Made by a program: the position numbers and the translations under genes. The notes under the pieces are model-generated. The model was given only the letters and a program-made list of their open reading frames with translations. It did no database searches and had not been told where the DNA came from. From JBKHBT01 sp046542255 (GTDB lineage: Bacteria; UBP14; UBA6098; JBKHBT01): a stretch of 30,165 nt of DNA. Location of the stretch: the NCBI GenBank assembly GCA_046542255.1, contig JBKHBT010000038.1, forward strand, positions 1 through 30,165. Reading direction: 5' to 3'. Positions 16,240 through 24,672 of this stretch are shown here, piece after piece (position 1 is the first letter of the stretch; every line of letters begins with the position of its first letter).

Positions 16240-18837
16240 TTACTCTTCATCAGATTCGAAGAGGCCTTGATTCGCGGTATCTTCTTTATCTATTTCTTCC
16301 TTTTCAGATTCTTCGGCCTTTGCGTTATCTCCGAGATTATTTTCTTCATCGATACCAGGAGTCTCTTCAGAGTCGTTTGTCTCTTTACTCTCGAAAAGGC
16401 TTTTCTCATCCTCTTTCTCTGCCTTCGGCACTTTAGCAATACCAGTAACCCTTTGTCCTTCGCGGAGTCTTATAAGCCTGACTCCCTGAGTTGCTCGGCC
16501 AATTATCGAAATGGAATCGACTTTGGTTCTAAGCAGAACGCCTTCAGATGTTATAACGACAATCTCGTCATCGGGATCCACAGTCCTGATACCGACAAGA
16601 CCGCCGTTTTTCGGCGATATTCTGATACCAATCATGCCTTTGCCGCCGCGATTTTGTTCGCGATATTCGCTGACATAAGTTCTCTTGGCATAGCCTTTTT
16701 CGGTAACAAAGAGAAGTGTCTTGTCTTCGTATTGAGGTACGGCAACGCCTACTACTCTATCATCCGGGCGCAATCTAATTCCTATAACACCCTGAGCGGT
16801 TCTACCCATAGCCCGTAATAACTCGGAGCTAAATCTAATCGTCATACCCATATAGGTAGCGATATAGATATATTCTTCGCCTTCTATCAGTCGGGCAGAG
16901 ATTAGTTTATCGCCTTTCTTTAACTTGATGGCGATAATTCCTGTTCTCTTGACATAGGCAAAATCAGAAAGCATAGTTTTTTTGGATATTCCGTTCTCGG
17001 TAACAAAGACAATGCTCCTATTATCGTCAAAATCTCTGAGAGACATAATCGAAGTTATTGAATCAGATTTGCTCATGCGAAGAAGGTTGACGATAGCCAT
17101 TCCTTTGGCATTTCTACCAGCTTCGGGAATTTCGTAAACCTTAAGGGAATAGGCCATTCCTTTCTCGGTAATAAATAGCAATGTATCATGATTCGATGCT
17201 ACAAATAGCTCGCTAACAAAATCTTCATCCTTGGTTTTCATTCCGGATATTCCAATACCACCACGTCTTTGTGCTCGATAATAAGAAATCGATGTTCGCT
17301 TGATATAACCCTTTCGCGAGATCGATACAATCATCATCTCATCGGCTATAAGGTCTTCGGCAGTAAGCTCATCCTGGATGTCGATAATCTTGGTTCGGCG
17401 TTTATCGGAAAATTCATCCGAAATCGCAATCAATTCTTCCTTGATTATTTCTCTGATTTTATGAGCTGATGCCAGTATTCCTTCAAGCTCTTCGATGAGT
17501 TTCAAGGTTTCTTCAAGCTCCTGAATCAGTTTATCACGTTCGAGGGCGGTTAGCCTGGCTAATCTCATATCCAAAATCGCTTTGGATTGCTTTTCGGATA
17601 GTTCCAGCTCGGTCATCAAGCGGGTTTTAGCATTTTGAGTATTATCGCTTCCGCGGATTATTTTTATAACCAAATCGATATTGTCGATAGCTTTTTTGAG
17701 TCCTTCTAAAATATGTGCTTTGGCCTTTGCTTTATTGAGGTCATATATTGTTCTCCGGATAATGACAACACGTCTATGTTCGATAAATGCCTTCATCATC
17801 TCAGGCAGATTCATCACGATAGGCTCGCCATCTTTCAATGCGATCATTATTATACCGAAGGTTGTTTCGAGTTGAGTTAGTTTATATAGTTTATTTAGCA
17901 CAACCTGTGGTTCAGCATTTCTTTTAATCATGATATTGATTCTCATGCCGGTTCTATCGGATTCGTCTCTAATATCAGAAATACCATCGATTCTATCTTT
18001 CCTGACCAGGGATGCAATTTTCATAAGCAAAGTGGATTTATTAACTTGATATGGTATCTCGGTAATGATAATCGAATCGTTTTCGATATAAGCTCTCGCT
18101 CTGAGAGTTATTTTTCCACGTCCTGTTTTATAGGCTTTTCTAATTCCGCTTCGCCCTGTAATGAATGCCCCTGTCGGGAAATCCGGCCCTGGGACATATT
18201 CCATAAGATCTTCTACCGTGGCATTTGGATTATCGATTAGGTGCACGATAGCCTGCGTAATTTCTTTCAGATTATGAGGTGGAATATTAGTCGCCATACC
18301 AACAGCGATTCCCGAAGAACCATTAACCAGTAGATTAGGAAATTTCGCCGGCAAAATAACAGGCTCCTGCAAAGAATTATCGTAATTAGGGACAAAATCG
18401 ACAGTGTCCTTATCGATATCAGCTACCAGCTCGGATGCCAGCTTGCTCATCCTGGATTCTGTATAACGCATTGCCGCAGGAGAGTCGCCATCGATGGAGC
18501 CAAAATTACCCTGGCCATCTATCAGCAAGTTTCTCATAGAGAAGTCCTGTGCCATCCTTACTAAAGTATTGTAAATAGCCGAATCGCCATGTGGATGATA
18601 TTTACCCATTACATCACCGACAATTCTAGCAGATTTCTTATAAGGTTTATTGTAAACATAACCGGACTCGTTCATTGCATAGAATATTCGCCTATGCACT
18701 GGTTTTAGGCCATCACGAACATCCGGCAAAGCACGTCCGACAATTGTACTCATAGCATACTCGATATAGGACTGACGCATCTCGTCTTCTATATCTATCT
18801 CTTGTATATCTCTTTTCTTATCAAATAGTTCTGTCAT
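16240..18837 (-). CDS. gyrA: DNA gyrase subunit A
   Basis: This 865-residue subunit cuts and rejoins DNA in the A2B2 gyrase that introduces negative supercoils. Catalytic Tyr125 lies in AAMRYTESRM (E. coli Tyr122). The quinolone region reads HPHGDSAIYNTLVRMAQ, with Ser86 at the E. coli Ser83 position but Asn90 at the Asp87 position. The C-terminal wrapping domain starts near 500 and has a GyrA box QRRGGIG (523-529) with Ile where E. coli has Lys, and a second box-like QNRGGKG (729-734 core). From about 805 the tail is very acidic and repeats the short motif LFES (814-817, 859-862). The start lacks a well-spaced ribosome site. It is followed at 21 bp by the HhH-barrel gene. Confidence 0.98.
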   Translation of the reverse strand: MTELFDKKRDIQEIDIEDEMRQSYIEYAMSTIVGRALPDVRDGLKPVHRRIFYAMNESGYVYNKPYKKSARIVGDVMGKYHPHGDSAIYNTLVRMAQDFSMRNLLIDGQGNFGSIDGDSPAAMRYTESRMSKLASELVADIDKDTVDFVPNYDNSLQEPVILPAKFPNLLVNGSSGIAVGMATNIPPHNLKEITQAIVHLIDNPNATVEDLMEYVPGPDFPTGAFITGRSGIRKAYKTGRGKITLRARAYIENDSIIITEIPYQVNKSTLLMKIASLVRKDRIDGISDIRDESDRTGMRINIMIKRNAEPQVVLNKLYKLTQLETTFGIIMIALKDGEPIVMNLPEMMKAFIEHRRVVIIRRTIYDLNKAKAKAHILEGLKKAIDNIDLVIKIIRGSDNTQNAKTRLMTELELSEKQSKAILDMRLARLTALERDKLIQELEETLKLIEELEGILASAHKIREIIKEELIAISDEFSDKRRTKIIDIQDELTAEDLIADEMMIVSISRKGYIKRTSISYYRAQRRGGIGISGMKTKDEDFVSELFVASNHDTLLFITEKGMAYSLKVYEIPEAGRNAKGMAIVNLLRMSKSDSITSIMSLRDFDDNRSIVFVTENGISKKTMLSDFAYVKRTGIIAIKLKKGDKLISARLIEGEEYIYIATYMGMTIRFSSELLRAMGRTAQGVIGIRLRPDDRVVGVAVPQYEDKTLLFVTEKGYAKRTYVSEYREQNRGGKGMIGIRISPKNGGLVGIRTVDPDDEIVVITSEGVLLRTKVDSISIIGRATQGVRLIRLREGQRVTGIAKVPKAEKEDEKSLFESKETNDSEETPGIDEENNLGDNAKAEESEKEEIDKEDTANQGLFESDEE

Positions 18838-18994
18838 ACCTCACCACTCATTATTTATATATCAAAAGTAACTCTTCAAAAAAACATTTTATAAATATAA
18901 AACATATCAACCATTTATACAAGTAAAAATAGACAAAGAAAAAGCAAAATTTCCTCTAATATAAATATTCAAAAAATTTGAAAAAATATTGAGC

Positions 18995-19678
18995 TTAGGA
19001 ACGATCACCTTGTGTCTGGAAAAAATCATAGATGGGTGCTACTACTGCATTTAGAAGATTATCTACAGCATCGTGTGATATCTTAATCTTTTTTCCTGCA
19101 AGTGCTGCCATAATTGCCCTGAAACCAACAAAACCTCCAATAGTGATTCTCTCACGGTCTTTTTCGCTTATCTCGGTGAAAATATGCGCATAATGATATA
19201 TTGAACGGTCTATTAGATTTTGCCTGAAAAAGCAGAATTCGATGAGGTCTGTTGTTTTCTGCCTTTCGCGCTCTATTAACATGCATCCATGTCTTTCTTT
19301 TTCTTCTCTATCGAAGGCAATATATCCCCATGCCGTACGATACATATCATTCGGATTATACTGGTTGAAATATGCCTGAAGAATCCTATTCCCATCGATG
19401 ATATTATGTGTCAATGATACCCATTCGCCGGTTTTCAAAGGTGGTTGCGTAAGCCTGGCCTTCAATTCGCGGCTTTTGTCATGTGTGATTTTATTTAGAA
19501 TGAGTTCTGTATCGATTAGAGATAGTAGATTATTCTTTGATAGATTTTGGATAAAATCTTCAACAGATTCATCGATATCCTTTTCAGCCAATTCTTCTTT
19601 TAGGTATTTCTGAATGACAACAGAAAAATTAGGCTCCAGCTCCAATTTGAATCTTCTATTTACATGCGATTCTAACAT
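18995..19678 (-). CDS. Conserved-looking hypothetical cytosolic protein (227 residues)
   Basis: I do not recognise a family. There is no signal peptide or membrane segment. The first 75 residues are charged and helical (LKEELAEKDIDESVEDF). The middle part is mixed alpha/beta with aromatic residues (YRTAWGYIAFDREEKERHG), and the end is helical (FVGFRAIMAALAGKKIKIS). The ATG at 19678 has AAAGGGG 5 nt upstream, so translation is well supported. The gene lies 39 bp after the PEGA lipoprotein gene, probably on the same transcript, and 157 AT-rich bp before gyrA. Confidence 0.72.
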   Translation of the reverse strand: MLESHVNRRFKLELEPNFSVVIQKYLKEELAEKDIDESVEDFIQNLSKNNLLSLIDTELILNKITHDKSRELKARLTQPPLKTGEWVSLTHNIIDGNRILQAYFNQYNPNDMYRTAWGYIAFDREEKERHGCMLIERERQKTTDLIEFCFFRQNLIDRSIYHYAHIFTEISEKDRERITIGGFVGFRAIMAALAGKKIKISHDAVDNLLNAVVAPIYDFFQTQGDRS

Positions 19679-19717
19679 TTTATCCCCTTTAATGCAAATT
19701 TCAAATGGATTATGCTT

Positions 19718-20176
19718 TTAGTCGTTATTGCAAGTCAATCGCTCTGCATTTGTATTGCTGGTTATTTTCAGAATAAAACTGTTTACTGGCGAATTCGAGG
19801 CATCTTTTAAGACATCTTCCTGCCTATAATTAACATCTCCCGGCTCCAATCGATACATGGAACCAGTAGCATAATCGACTATCATTCCAAAAGGTAATAT
19901 CGTAATAAAATTCCCCCAAAACCATTGGCTTACTACTTGATCTAATGTTGTTTGATATAATGTTTTGCCATGGTACATGATCTTTATTTCATGATTTTGC
20001 TCGGTAGAAAGTTCTAAAACAAGAGGAGTCCCTCCCATATGTTTGCCATCGACATAGACAATTGCATCAGCCGGCTCTGAATTGAAATTAATATACTGAG
20101 TATTGCTGTGAATAATCGATGCACATCCCATCGCAAAAAGCATGAGAATAAATACTGTGAGAATTGCTTTTTTCAT
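19718..20176 (-). CDS. PEGA-domain lipoprotein
   Basis: This 152-residue exported protein has a lipoprotein signal ending in FAMGC, with Cys18 as the likely lipidated residue (the -3 position is Ala rather than Leu). A PEGA domain covers about 28-75 with the usual pattern of EPADAIVYVDGKHMGGTPL. A hydrophobic stretch ITILPFGMIVDYATGSMYRL (96-115) resembles the second half of other small PEGA lipoproteins. PEGA domains are thought to bind surface polysaccharide or wall, but the role here is unknown. GGAG lies 4 nt before the ATG. It heads a likely two-gene unit with the 227-residue protein. Confidence 0.82.
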   Translation of the reverse strand: MKKAILTVFILMLFAMGCASIIHSNTQYINFNSEPADAIVYVDGKHMGGTPLVLELSTEQNHEIKIMYHGKTLYQTTLDQVVSQWFWGNFITILPFGMIVDYATGSMYRLEPGDVNYRQEDVLKDASNSPVNSFILKITSNTNAERLTCNND

Positions 20177-20434
20177 ATTACTCCAAATTTCAAGGAAAAA
20201 TATATTACATTTAATATTCTGTCAATAGCAGTCTCGCCCATATTTTCTTTCAAGTCTATTCGATATTTGTTACTGACTCGGGTATTGTGCTTTGGTATAT
20301 TCCTAATGCGGTGTAAAGACATAGCTCATCGATGAAGGTAATAAATCGTTCATCTAATTTCTTCTCCAAAACATTCCTTTTATTACTATATTGGCAAATA
20401 TTAAAAGGTATTAGAAAGTATAGTCCATGATAAA
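20177..20434. other. Intergenic region with short decayed-looking frames
   Basis: 258 bp between the PEGA lipoprotein and cyclase genes. On the minus strand one frame is open for about 55 codons after the cyclase stop without an ATG. A second frame then runs in to the lipoprotein start with a codon-like appearance. Neither has a ribosome site or a family I recognise. It could be a decayed gene or chance openness in AT-rich DNA. Confidence 0.3.
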
Positions 20435-21061
20435 TTATTTAAACAGTATGGCTCTTACTGGAGATGCTTCAGTATTGTCCAATTTAAGTGGAAAGCACTG
20501 TAATAAATATTTACCAGGTGAAATAGAAAATAGATCAATAGATTCCAAAATCAAAATATCATTGCCCAAAAACAGCTTGTGGATGAATAAATCAGCGCTA
20601 TCCAGTGGTTCAGGGCTAAGATAGTCGATGCCAATTATTTGTGGATTAAATTGCAATATATATTCGGCAGCAGTATCTGAAATAAAAGTAGCCTTAACTG
20701 ACATTTGCTTGAACAAAAGCCTTTGCCTGCTGTTTCTCGTTTTAAACAATATCGCTGAATTTTCTAATAAATCCAAATGTTTAAGATGCTTTATCTCAAT
20801 AAAATCTGTATCAATTATTTCGACTACCTGGGCATTTATATAGAATCTGTCAAGTTTATAATCATTCGATGCTTGCCCACCCTTGATGATGTGTATGGGA
20901 AAATCGATATGAGTACCAAAATGAAGCGACTGCTCGATATTATGAAGTTCATAGCCATCGCCTTTTGAAAAGGATGCTATCTCCTTTATCTTCAGCCTTT
21001 GATCTCCTGGAAAAGCCAATGTTTTAGCATTTGACGGGACAGTTATATCGTAGATTTGCAT
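20435..21061 (-). CDS. Cyclase-family (kynurenine formamidase-like) metal-dependent hydrolase
   Basis: This 208-residue protein matches the cyclase/kynurenine formamidase family (PF04199), a small metal-dependent amide or ester hydrolase fold. The family motif HxGTHxDxPxH is visible as HFGTHIDFPIH with His47, His51, Asp53 and His57. GIDYLSPEP in the second half corresponds to the usual GID..S segment. No Trp-degradation genes are nearby, so the substrate is open. I chose the ATG at 21061, with AAGAGA upstream, because the protein then begins directly with the family strand MQIYDITVP. An in-frame ATG at 21166 would extend into the divergent gene and add a meaningless hydrophobic tail. It is divergent from the 874-residue T9SS-type gene across 70 bp. 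Confidence 0.85.
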   Translation of the reverse strand: MQIYDITVPSNAKTLAFPGDQRLKIKEIASFSKGDGYELHNIEQSLHFGTHIDFPIHIIKGGQASNDYKLDRFYINAQVVEIIDTDFIEIKHLKHLDLLENSAILFKTRNSRQRLLFKQMSVKATFISDTAAEYILQFNPQIIGIDYLSPEPLDSADLFIHKLFLGNDILILESIDLFSISPGKYLLQCFPLKLDNTEASPVRAILFK

Positions 21062-21131
21062 ATTTCTCTTGTTTTTATTAGTAATTATCAATTTTTTAAT
21101 AAGATAAGTAATTTTTACCCGAGGAGAAAGT

Positions 21132-23756
21132 ATGAAAAAGATATGTATACTATTTTTATTGACCATAGCAATTTTTGCACAACCCTATTGGACAAATGAA
21201 GATTTTGAGAATTTCTACGATAGCTATTCCGAATATAAAGCTCAAAAAGGCCTTAGACGCAGCCTTTATGAACCTGATTTTAATGTCAGTTATCCCTTTA
21301 AGTTTGTTCAGGCATGTGATTTCGTAGCTTCATGGCAGCTTCTCGATGAGGATTCATCGGAATTTGGAGGCATCATAGAAGCCGAGGATGGTGAGCTTCG
21401 CGATGTAATACAAACCGATAATACATCAGAATCAGTTCTCATTTGGTCACAATTGAATGACCGTTTCGATTTGTTCTATGAAGATTATATCGATAGAAGC
21501 TGGACATATCTGATGAATTTCCCGGCTTATCACGAAGAAGTATCCGAATATAGTAGTTACTATCCTTTTTGGAATAGCGGACTCGGCCTGATTACTGTTA
21601 TCGAATATGCCGAGAAAACCGGCGATGACAGCTATCTATGGTATGGAGATTCCTGTGCGCAATTTCTTATGGACAGCTCATTATCCTTCCATCATGAACA
21701 TTATTATTATGAGAATTTACATCCAATCGTAACTGCTTTTGGCGCTGGTTGTTTGTATAATTGGGCAGAATCTGTGGATGATTCTTTAATGAAGGAACGC
21801 TCCCTTTACTTTGCCAATCGCGTAATGAGCTGGCTCGAAGAAGACCCGGACAGTTTTCTTGATAATGAAGCATGGGCAATGAGCAGTGGTACAATCGTCT
21901 GGGGCCTTTTTGAATCATATTTCAAAGAACATCCCGATGAGGCTGCTGCCTGGCTCGATACATATTATAGCTACCTACCAGAATTTGCGCCACCAGCCGA
22001 GCGGTATGACCCATATCTATGGGATAATTCATGGAATATATGGTATGCTAATGGATATCGGTCAATATTCAAAATAACCAGCAATGCAGATGCCTATGAA
22101 AGATACCGCAGTATCGTAGATTATTTGATAATTCAGGACACCGATGACGATGGTGGCATAACAGCTTCTGCCGGCCATCCAGTTACTGAAGATATGGCAT
22201 GGGTTACTACATATCTCGTCTTTATGGGAATCGATGGAATATTAGATACACTCGGTGCTCAAGATATTGGATCAATCGATATCGAGATTATCGATGATAT
22301 TGGTTATTATGTCCAGGGCGAGACACTTGAAATTATGTTCGATATCGCCAATTGTGGTATGAATGATGCTAACGGTGATTTCTATTCTTATTTCGAAGAT
22401 GAGGAAAACCATCGCGATATCACAATACCAAAGGGTGAAAGGCAGCTATTCGCAGAAGAGTATGTTCTCGAAACAGGTGGAATTAATTCTTTCAAAGCGA
22501 TAGCATTCGCTGATGATGACGAGTATCATCAAAACGATACCTTCGAGCTTTCTATCGAGGTCGTACCAATGATAAACTTAAGCGGCACCATTACAGATTA
22601 TCTGGGTGAACCATTGGAAGCCCAAATATATGCCCGACAAATGGTGGCAGATAGCCTTATCTTGTATGATTCGACATTTACCAATCCGGAAACAGGTTAC
22701 TATGAAATGGAGCTTCCAGGTGTAAACTATGAATTTATAATTATCCCCGAATATCCTGCGCCTATTATCACTCTGGATTCTGTTTTCCTATCAGAGGATT
22801 TATCACCATATAATATCGAAATACCGCAGGCTCATCTTTTGCTTGTAGATGACGATGGTGATACAAGCTATACAGATTACGAACAATATTATACTGGCGC
22901 TCTCGATTCGATTAATGTCCTTTATCATATAGTAGAGAGAAATGATATGGAGATCTCAGCCGATATGGCAGAGGATTTCCAATGGCAAACTCTGCTATGG
23001 TTCACAGGATTGGCCGATGAAAACACGCTCGAAGAATCAGACATAAATGCAATCGAAGAAGTATTATCTGCTGGAGGAAATATCATCATCTCCGGCCAAT
23101 ATATTTCGGATGAACTCCAATCAACCAGTTTCTTGAATGAAACTGTCGGCGTTACTTTCAATGGCAATAATCGTCGAGCATATCTCTATACGGTAGAAGA
23201 CGACCCAATAACGGGTGAATTTGAAATGGTTACAACAGTCGGCCCGGGCAGCGCTAATAATTCCGAAAGCCATGACCAATTAACTCCCGAAACATCAGAC
23301 CCTTTTATTATCGTTTTGCCATCCGGCGATGATGCTGTGGCGGTCCATAAAGAGTTTTCATCTGGCGGGAAATTGATATATTTCGGACTGGGCCTCGAAA
23401 GCCTTAGCAAAAGCCCATCTTTCGAAAACCCATGTGAAAGGAAAAAGCTCCTAAGAAATTGCTTCGCCTGGTTTGATCCAGAATGGCATATCGATGAATC
23501 GAGTAATGAGGTTCTTCCTGAGAAATCGGCTTTAAAAAGCTGGCCAAATCCATTCAATTCTGCAATGAATATCTATGCGGAATCTTCTGGGACCCTGCAA
23601 ATCTGCGATATTCAGGGGAATATTGTATACCAGAAAAATGTCGATGCAAAAAGCCTTATAAACTGGGCTCCCGGCTCATTGCCATCGGGACTCTATTTTG
23701 TAAAATTATATTCAGTTAGCAAGATAGAAGTCAATAAGTGCTTATATATGAAGTAA
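21132..23756 (+). CDS. Secreted mosaic protein with T9SS-type sorting domain
   Basis: This 874-residue exported protein has a signal peptide (1-16). Residues about 20-375 are a helical, Trp/Tyr-rich repeat region that looks like an alpha/alpha toroid, as in polysaccharide-active or terpene-cyclase-like domains. Then come a CARDB-like beta domain (380-480), a carboxypeptidase-regulatory-like beta domain (481-560), a GATase/ThuA-like alpha/beta domain (565-780; LLLVDDDGD, later VLSAGGNIIISG) and a sorting domain from PNPFNS (805) to KCLYMK. It would be secreted through T9SS. No catalytic residues can be assigned with confidence. GAGGAG lies 6 nt before the ATG. It shares the PNPFNS-type tail with the C25 peptidase. 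Confidence 0.82.
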   Translation: MKKICILFLLTIAIFAQPYWTNEDFENFYDSYSEYKAQKGLRRSLYEPDFNVSYPFKFVQACDFVASWQLLDEDSSEFGGIIEAEDGELRDVIQTDNTSESVLIWSQLNDRFDLFYEDYIDRSWTYLMNFPAYHEEVSEYSSYYPFWNSGLGLITVIEYAEKTGDDSYLWYGDSCAQFLMDSSLSFHHEHYYYENLHPIVTAFGAGCLYNWAESVDDSLMKERSLYFANRVMSWLEEDPDSFLDNEAWAMSSGTIVWGLFESYFKEHPDEAAAWLDTYYSYLPEFAPPAERYDPYLWDNSWNIWYANGYRSIFKITSNADAYERYRSIVDYLIIQDTDDDGGITASAGHPVTEDMAWVTTYLVFMGIDGILDTLGAQDIGSIDIEIIDDIGYYVQGETLEIMFDIANCGMNDANGDFYSYFEDEENHRDITIPKGERQLFAEEYVLETGGINSFKAIAFADDDEYHQNDTFELSIEVVPMINLSGTITDYLGEPLEAQIYARQMVADSLILYDSTFTNPETGYYEMELPGVNYEFIIIPEYPAPIITLDSVFLSEDLSPYNIEIPQAHLLLVDDDGDTSYTDYEQYYTGALDSINVLYHIVERNDMEISADMAEDFQWQTLLWFTGLADENTLEESDINAIEEVLSAGGNIIISGQYISDELQSTSFLNETVGVTFNGNNRRAYLYTVEDDPITGEFEMVTTVGPGSANNSESHDQLTPETSDPFIIVLPSGDDAVAVHKEFSSGGKLIYFGLGLESLSKSPSFENPCERKKLLRNCFAWFDPEWHIDESSNEVLPEKSALKSWPNPFNSAMNIYAESSGTLQICDIQGNIVYQKNVDAKSLINWAPGSLPSGLYFVKLYSVSKIEVNKCLYMK

Positions 23757-23910
23757 CTACTAAATTAATTTAATTTTTAACTAAATATTACGGACATAAC
23801 TACCCTGTAAATAAGAATATATTTTTTTTATGAAAAATTCATTCAATGAATTACATATATAATTTCTTTTTTGAGATTTCTCTTTCAAAAATTGCTTTTT
23901 TTTATATATT

Positions 23911-23967
23911 GTAGAATGCGGGTAGGCATAGAATTGTATTTTTTTATATGTTCTACCCTATTTTTTT
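23911..23967 (+). terminator. Terminator- or attenuator-like hairpin before the DUF4159 operon
   Basis: GGGTAG (23920-23925) pairs with CTACCC (23953-23958), with an inner CATA/TATG pair, followed by TA and seven T (23961-23967). An alternative stem, GTAGAA (23911-23916) with TTCTAC (23951-23956), uses the same right arm. The hairpin ends 15 nt before the ATG at 23983, next to the ribosome site GAAGGGAG, and 160 bp after the previous stop. The large AT loop makes it weak. Confidence 0.42.
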
Positions 23968-23982
23968 AATGAAGGGAGAGAG

Positions 23983-24669
23983 ATGAGAATAATAAAAATC
24001 AAAAATACGATGTTAGTAACGATTCTAATTTTTCTAATCGGCATTTCTTTCGCTGCAAGTCAGGATTCACTGGCAGGTGCGCTGGAACTGGTTAGATTGA
24101 AATATGCCGGCGGTGGTGATTGGTATAATGGCCCATCTGAGCTGCCTAATCTAGCTGAATTTGTCAGCAAAAATGCATCGATACCGATTTACCATCGTGG
24201 GAAATATGTCGAGCCTATGAGCCAGGAGCTTTTCAATTATCCATTCCTATTCATGACAGGACATGGCAATGTAACATTTTCCAATGAAGAAGCTGCGCGC
24301 CTTCGCAAATACCTTATGAATGGCGGTTTTCTTTTTGTTAATGACGACTATGAACTCGATAAGCCATTTCGCCGTGAACTCAAGAAGGTCTTTCCAGATA
24401 AAGAACTTGTAGAGCTTCCTTTTTCGCACGATATATATCATTGCTTCTATAATTTCCCAAATGGCCTTCCCAAGATTCACGAGCATGATAAAAAACCAGC
24501 TCAAGGTTTTGGGATTTTCCATGATGACCGTTTAGTGCTTTTCTATGCCTATGAAGCCGATATCGCCGATGGTTGGGACGACCCAAGAGTGCACAATGAC
24601 CCTCCAGAAAAGAGAGAAAAAGCCCTCAAAATGGGCACAAATATTATAACCTATGCACTAACAAATTAA
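23983..24669 (+). CDS. DUF4159 family exported protein
   Basis: This 228-residue protein matches DUF4159 closely along its length. A signal peptide covers 1-26. It has the opening LKYAGGGDWYNGPSELPNL (39-57), then TGHGNVTFSNEEAARLRKYL (92-111), NGGFLFVNDDYELD (113-126), LVELPFSHDIYHCFY (142-156), GLPKIHEHD (161-169) and the end segment DGWDDPRVHNDPPEKR (196-211). The fold is thought to be of the class I glutamine amidotransferase type without the catalytic triad. The biochemical role is unknown. GGGAGAG sits just before the ATG. Only 3 bp separate it from the large membrane protein, so they form one operon. In other bacteria this family occurs beside MoxR, DUF58 and VWA genes; none is in this window. 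Confidence 0.92.
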   Translation: MRIIKIKNTMLVTILIFLIGISFAASQDSLAGALELVRLKYAGGGDWYNGPSELPNLAEFVSKNASIPIYHRGKYVEPMSQELFNYPFLFMTGHGNVTFSNEEAARLRKYLMNGGFLFVNDDYELDKPFRRELKKVFPDKELVELPFSHDIYHCFYNFPNGLPKIHEHDKKPAQGFGIFHDDRLVLFYAYEADIADGWDDPRVHNDPPEKREKALKMGTNIITYALTN

Positions 24670-24672
24670 ATT

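Noticed and set aside
16267..16818. 183-codon plus-strand frame opposite the gyrA 3' part
   Set aside because: Antisense shadow of gyrA; Phe-rich composition comes from the complement of the Glu/Lys-rich gyrase tail.
20108..20335. 75-codon plus-strand frame across the lipoprotein start
   Set aside because: Antisense to the lipoprotein signal peptide, no ribosome site, Cys-rich composition without pattern.
21062..21166. Longer cyclase start at the in-frame ATG at 21166
   Set aside because: It would overlap the divergent gene and its ribosome site, and adds a stretch unrelated to the family; the ATG at 21061 begins at the family's first strand.
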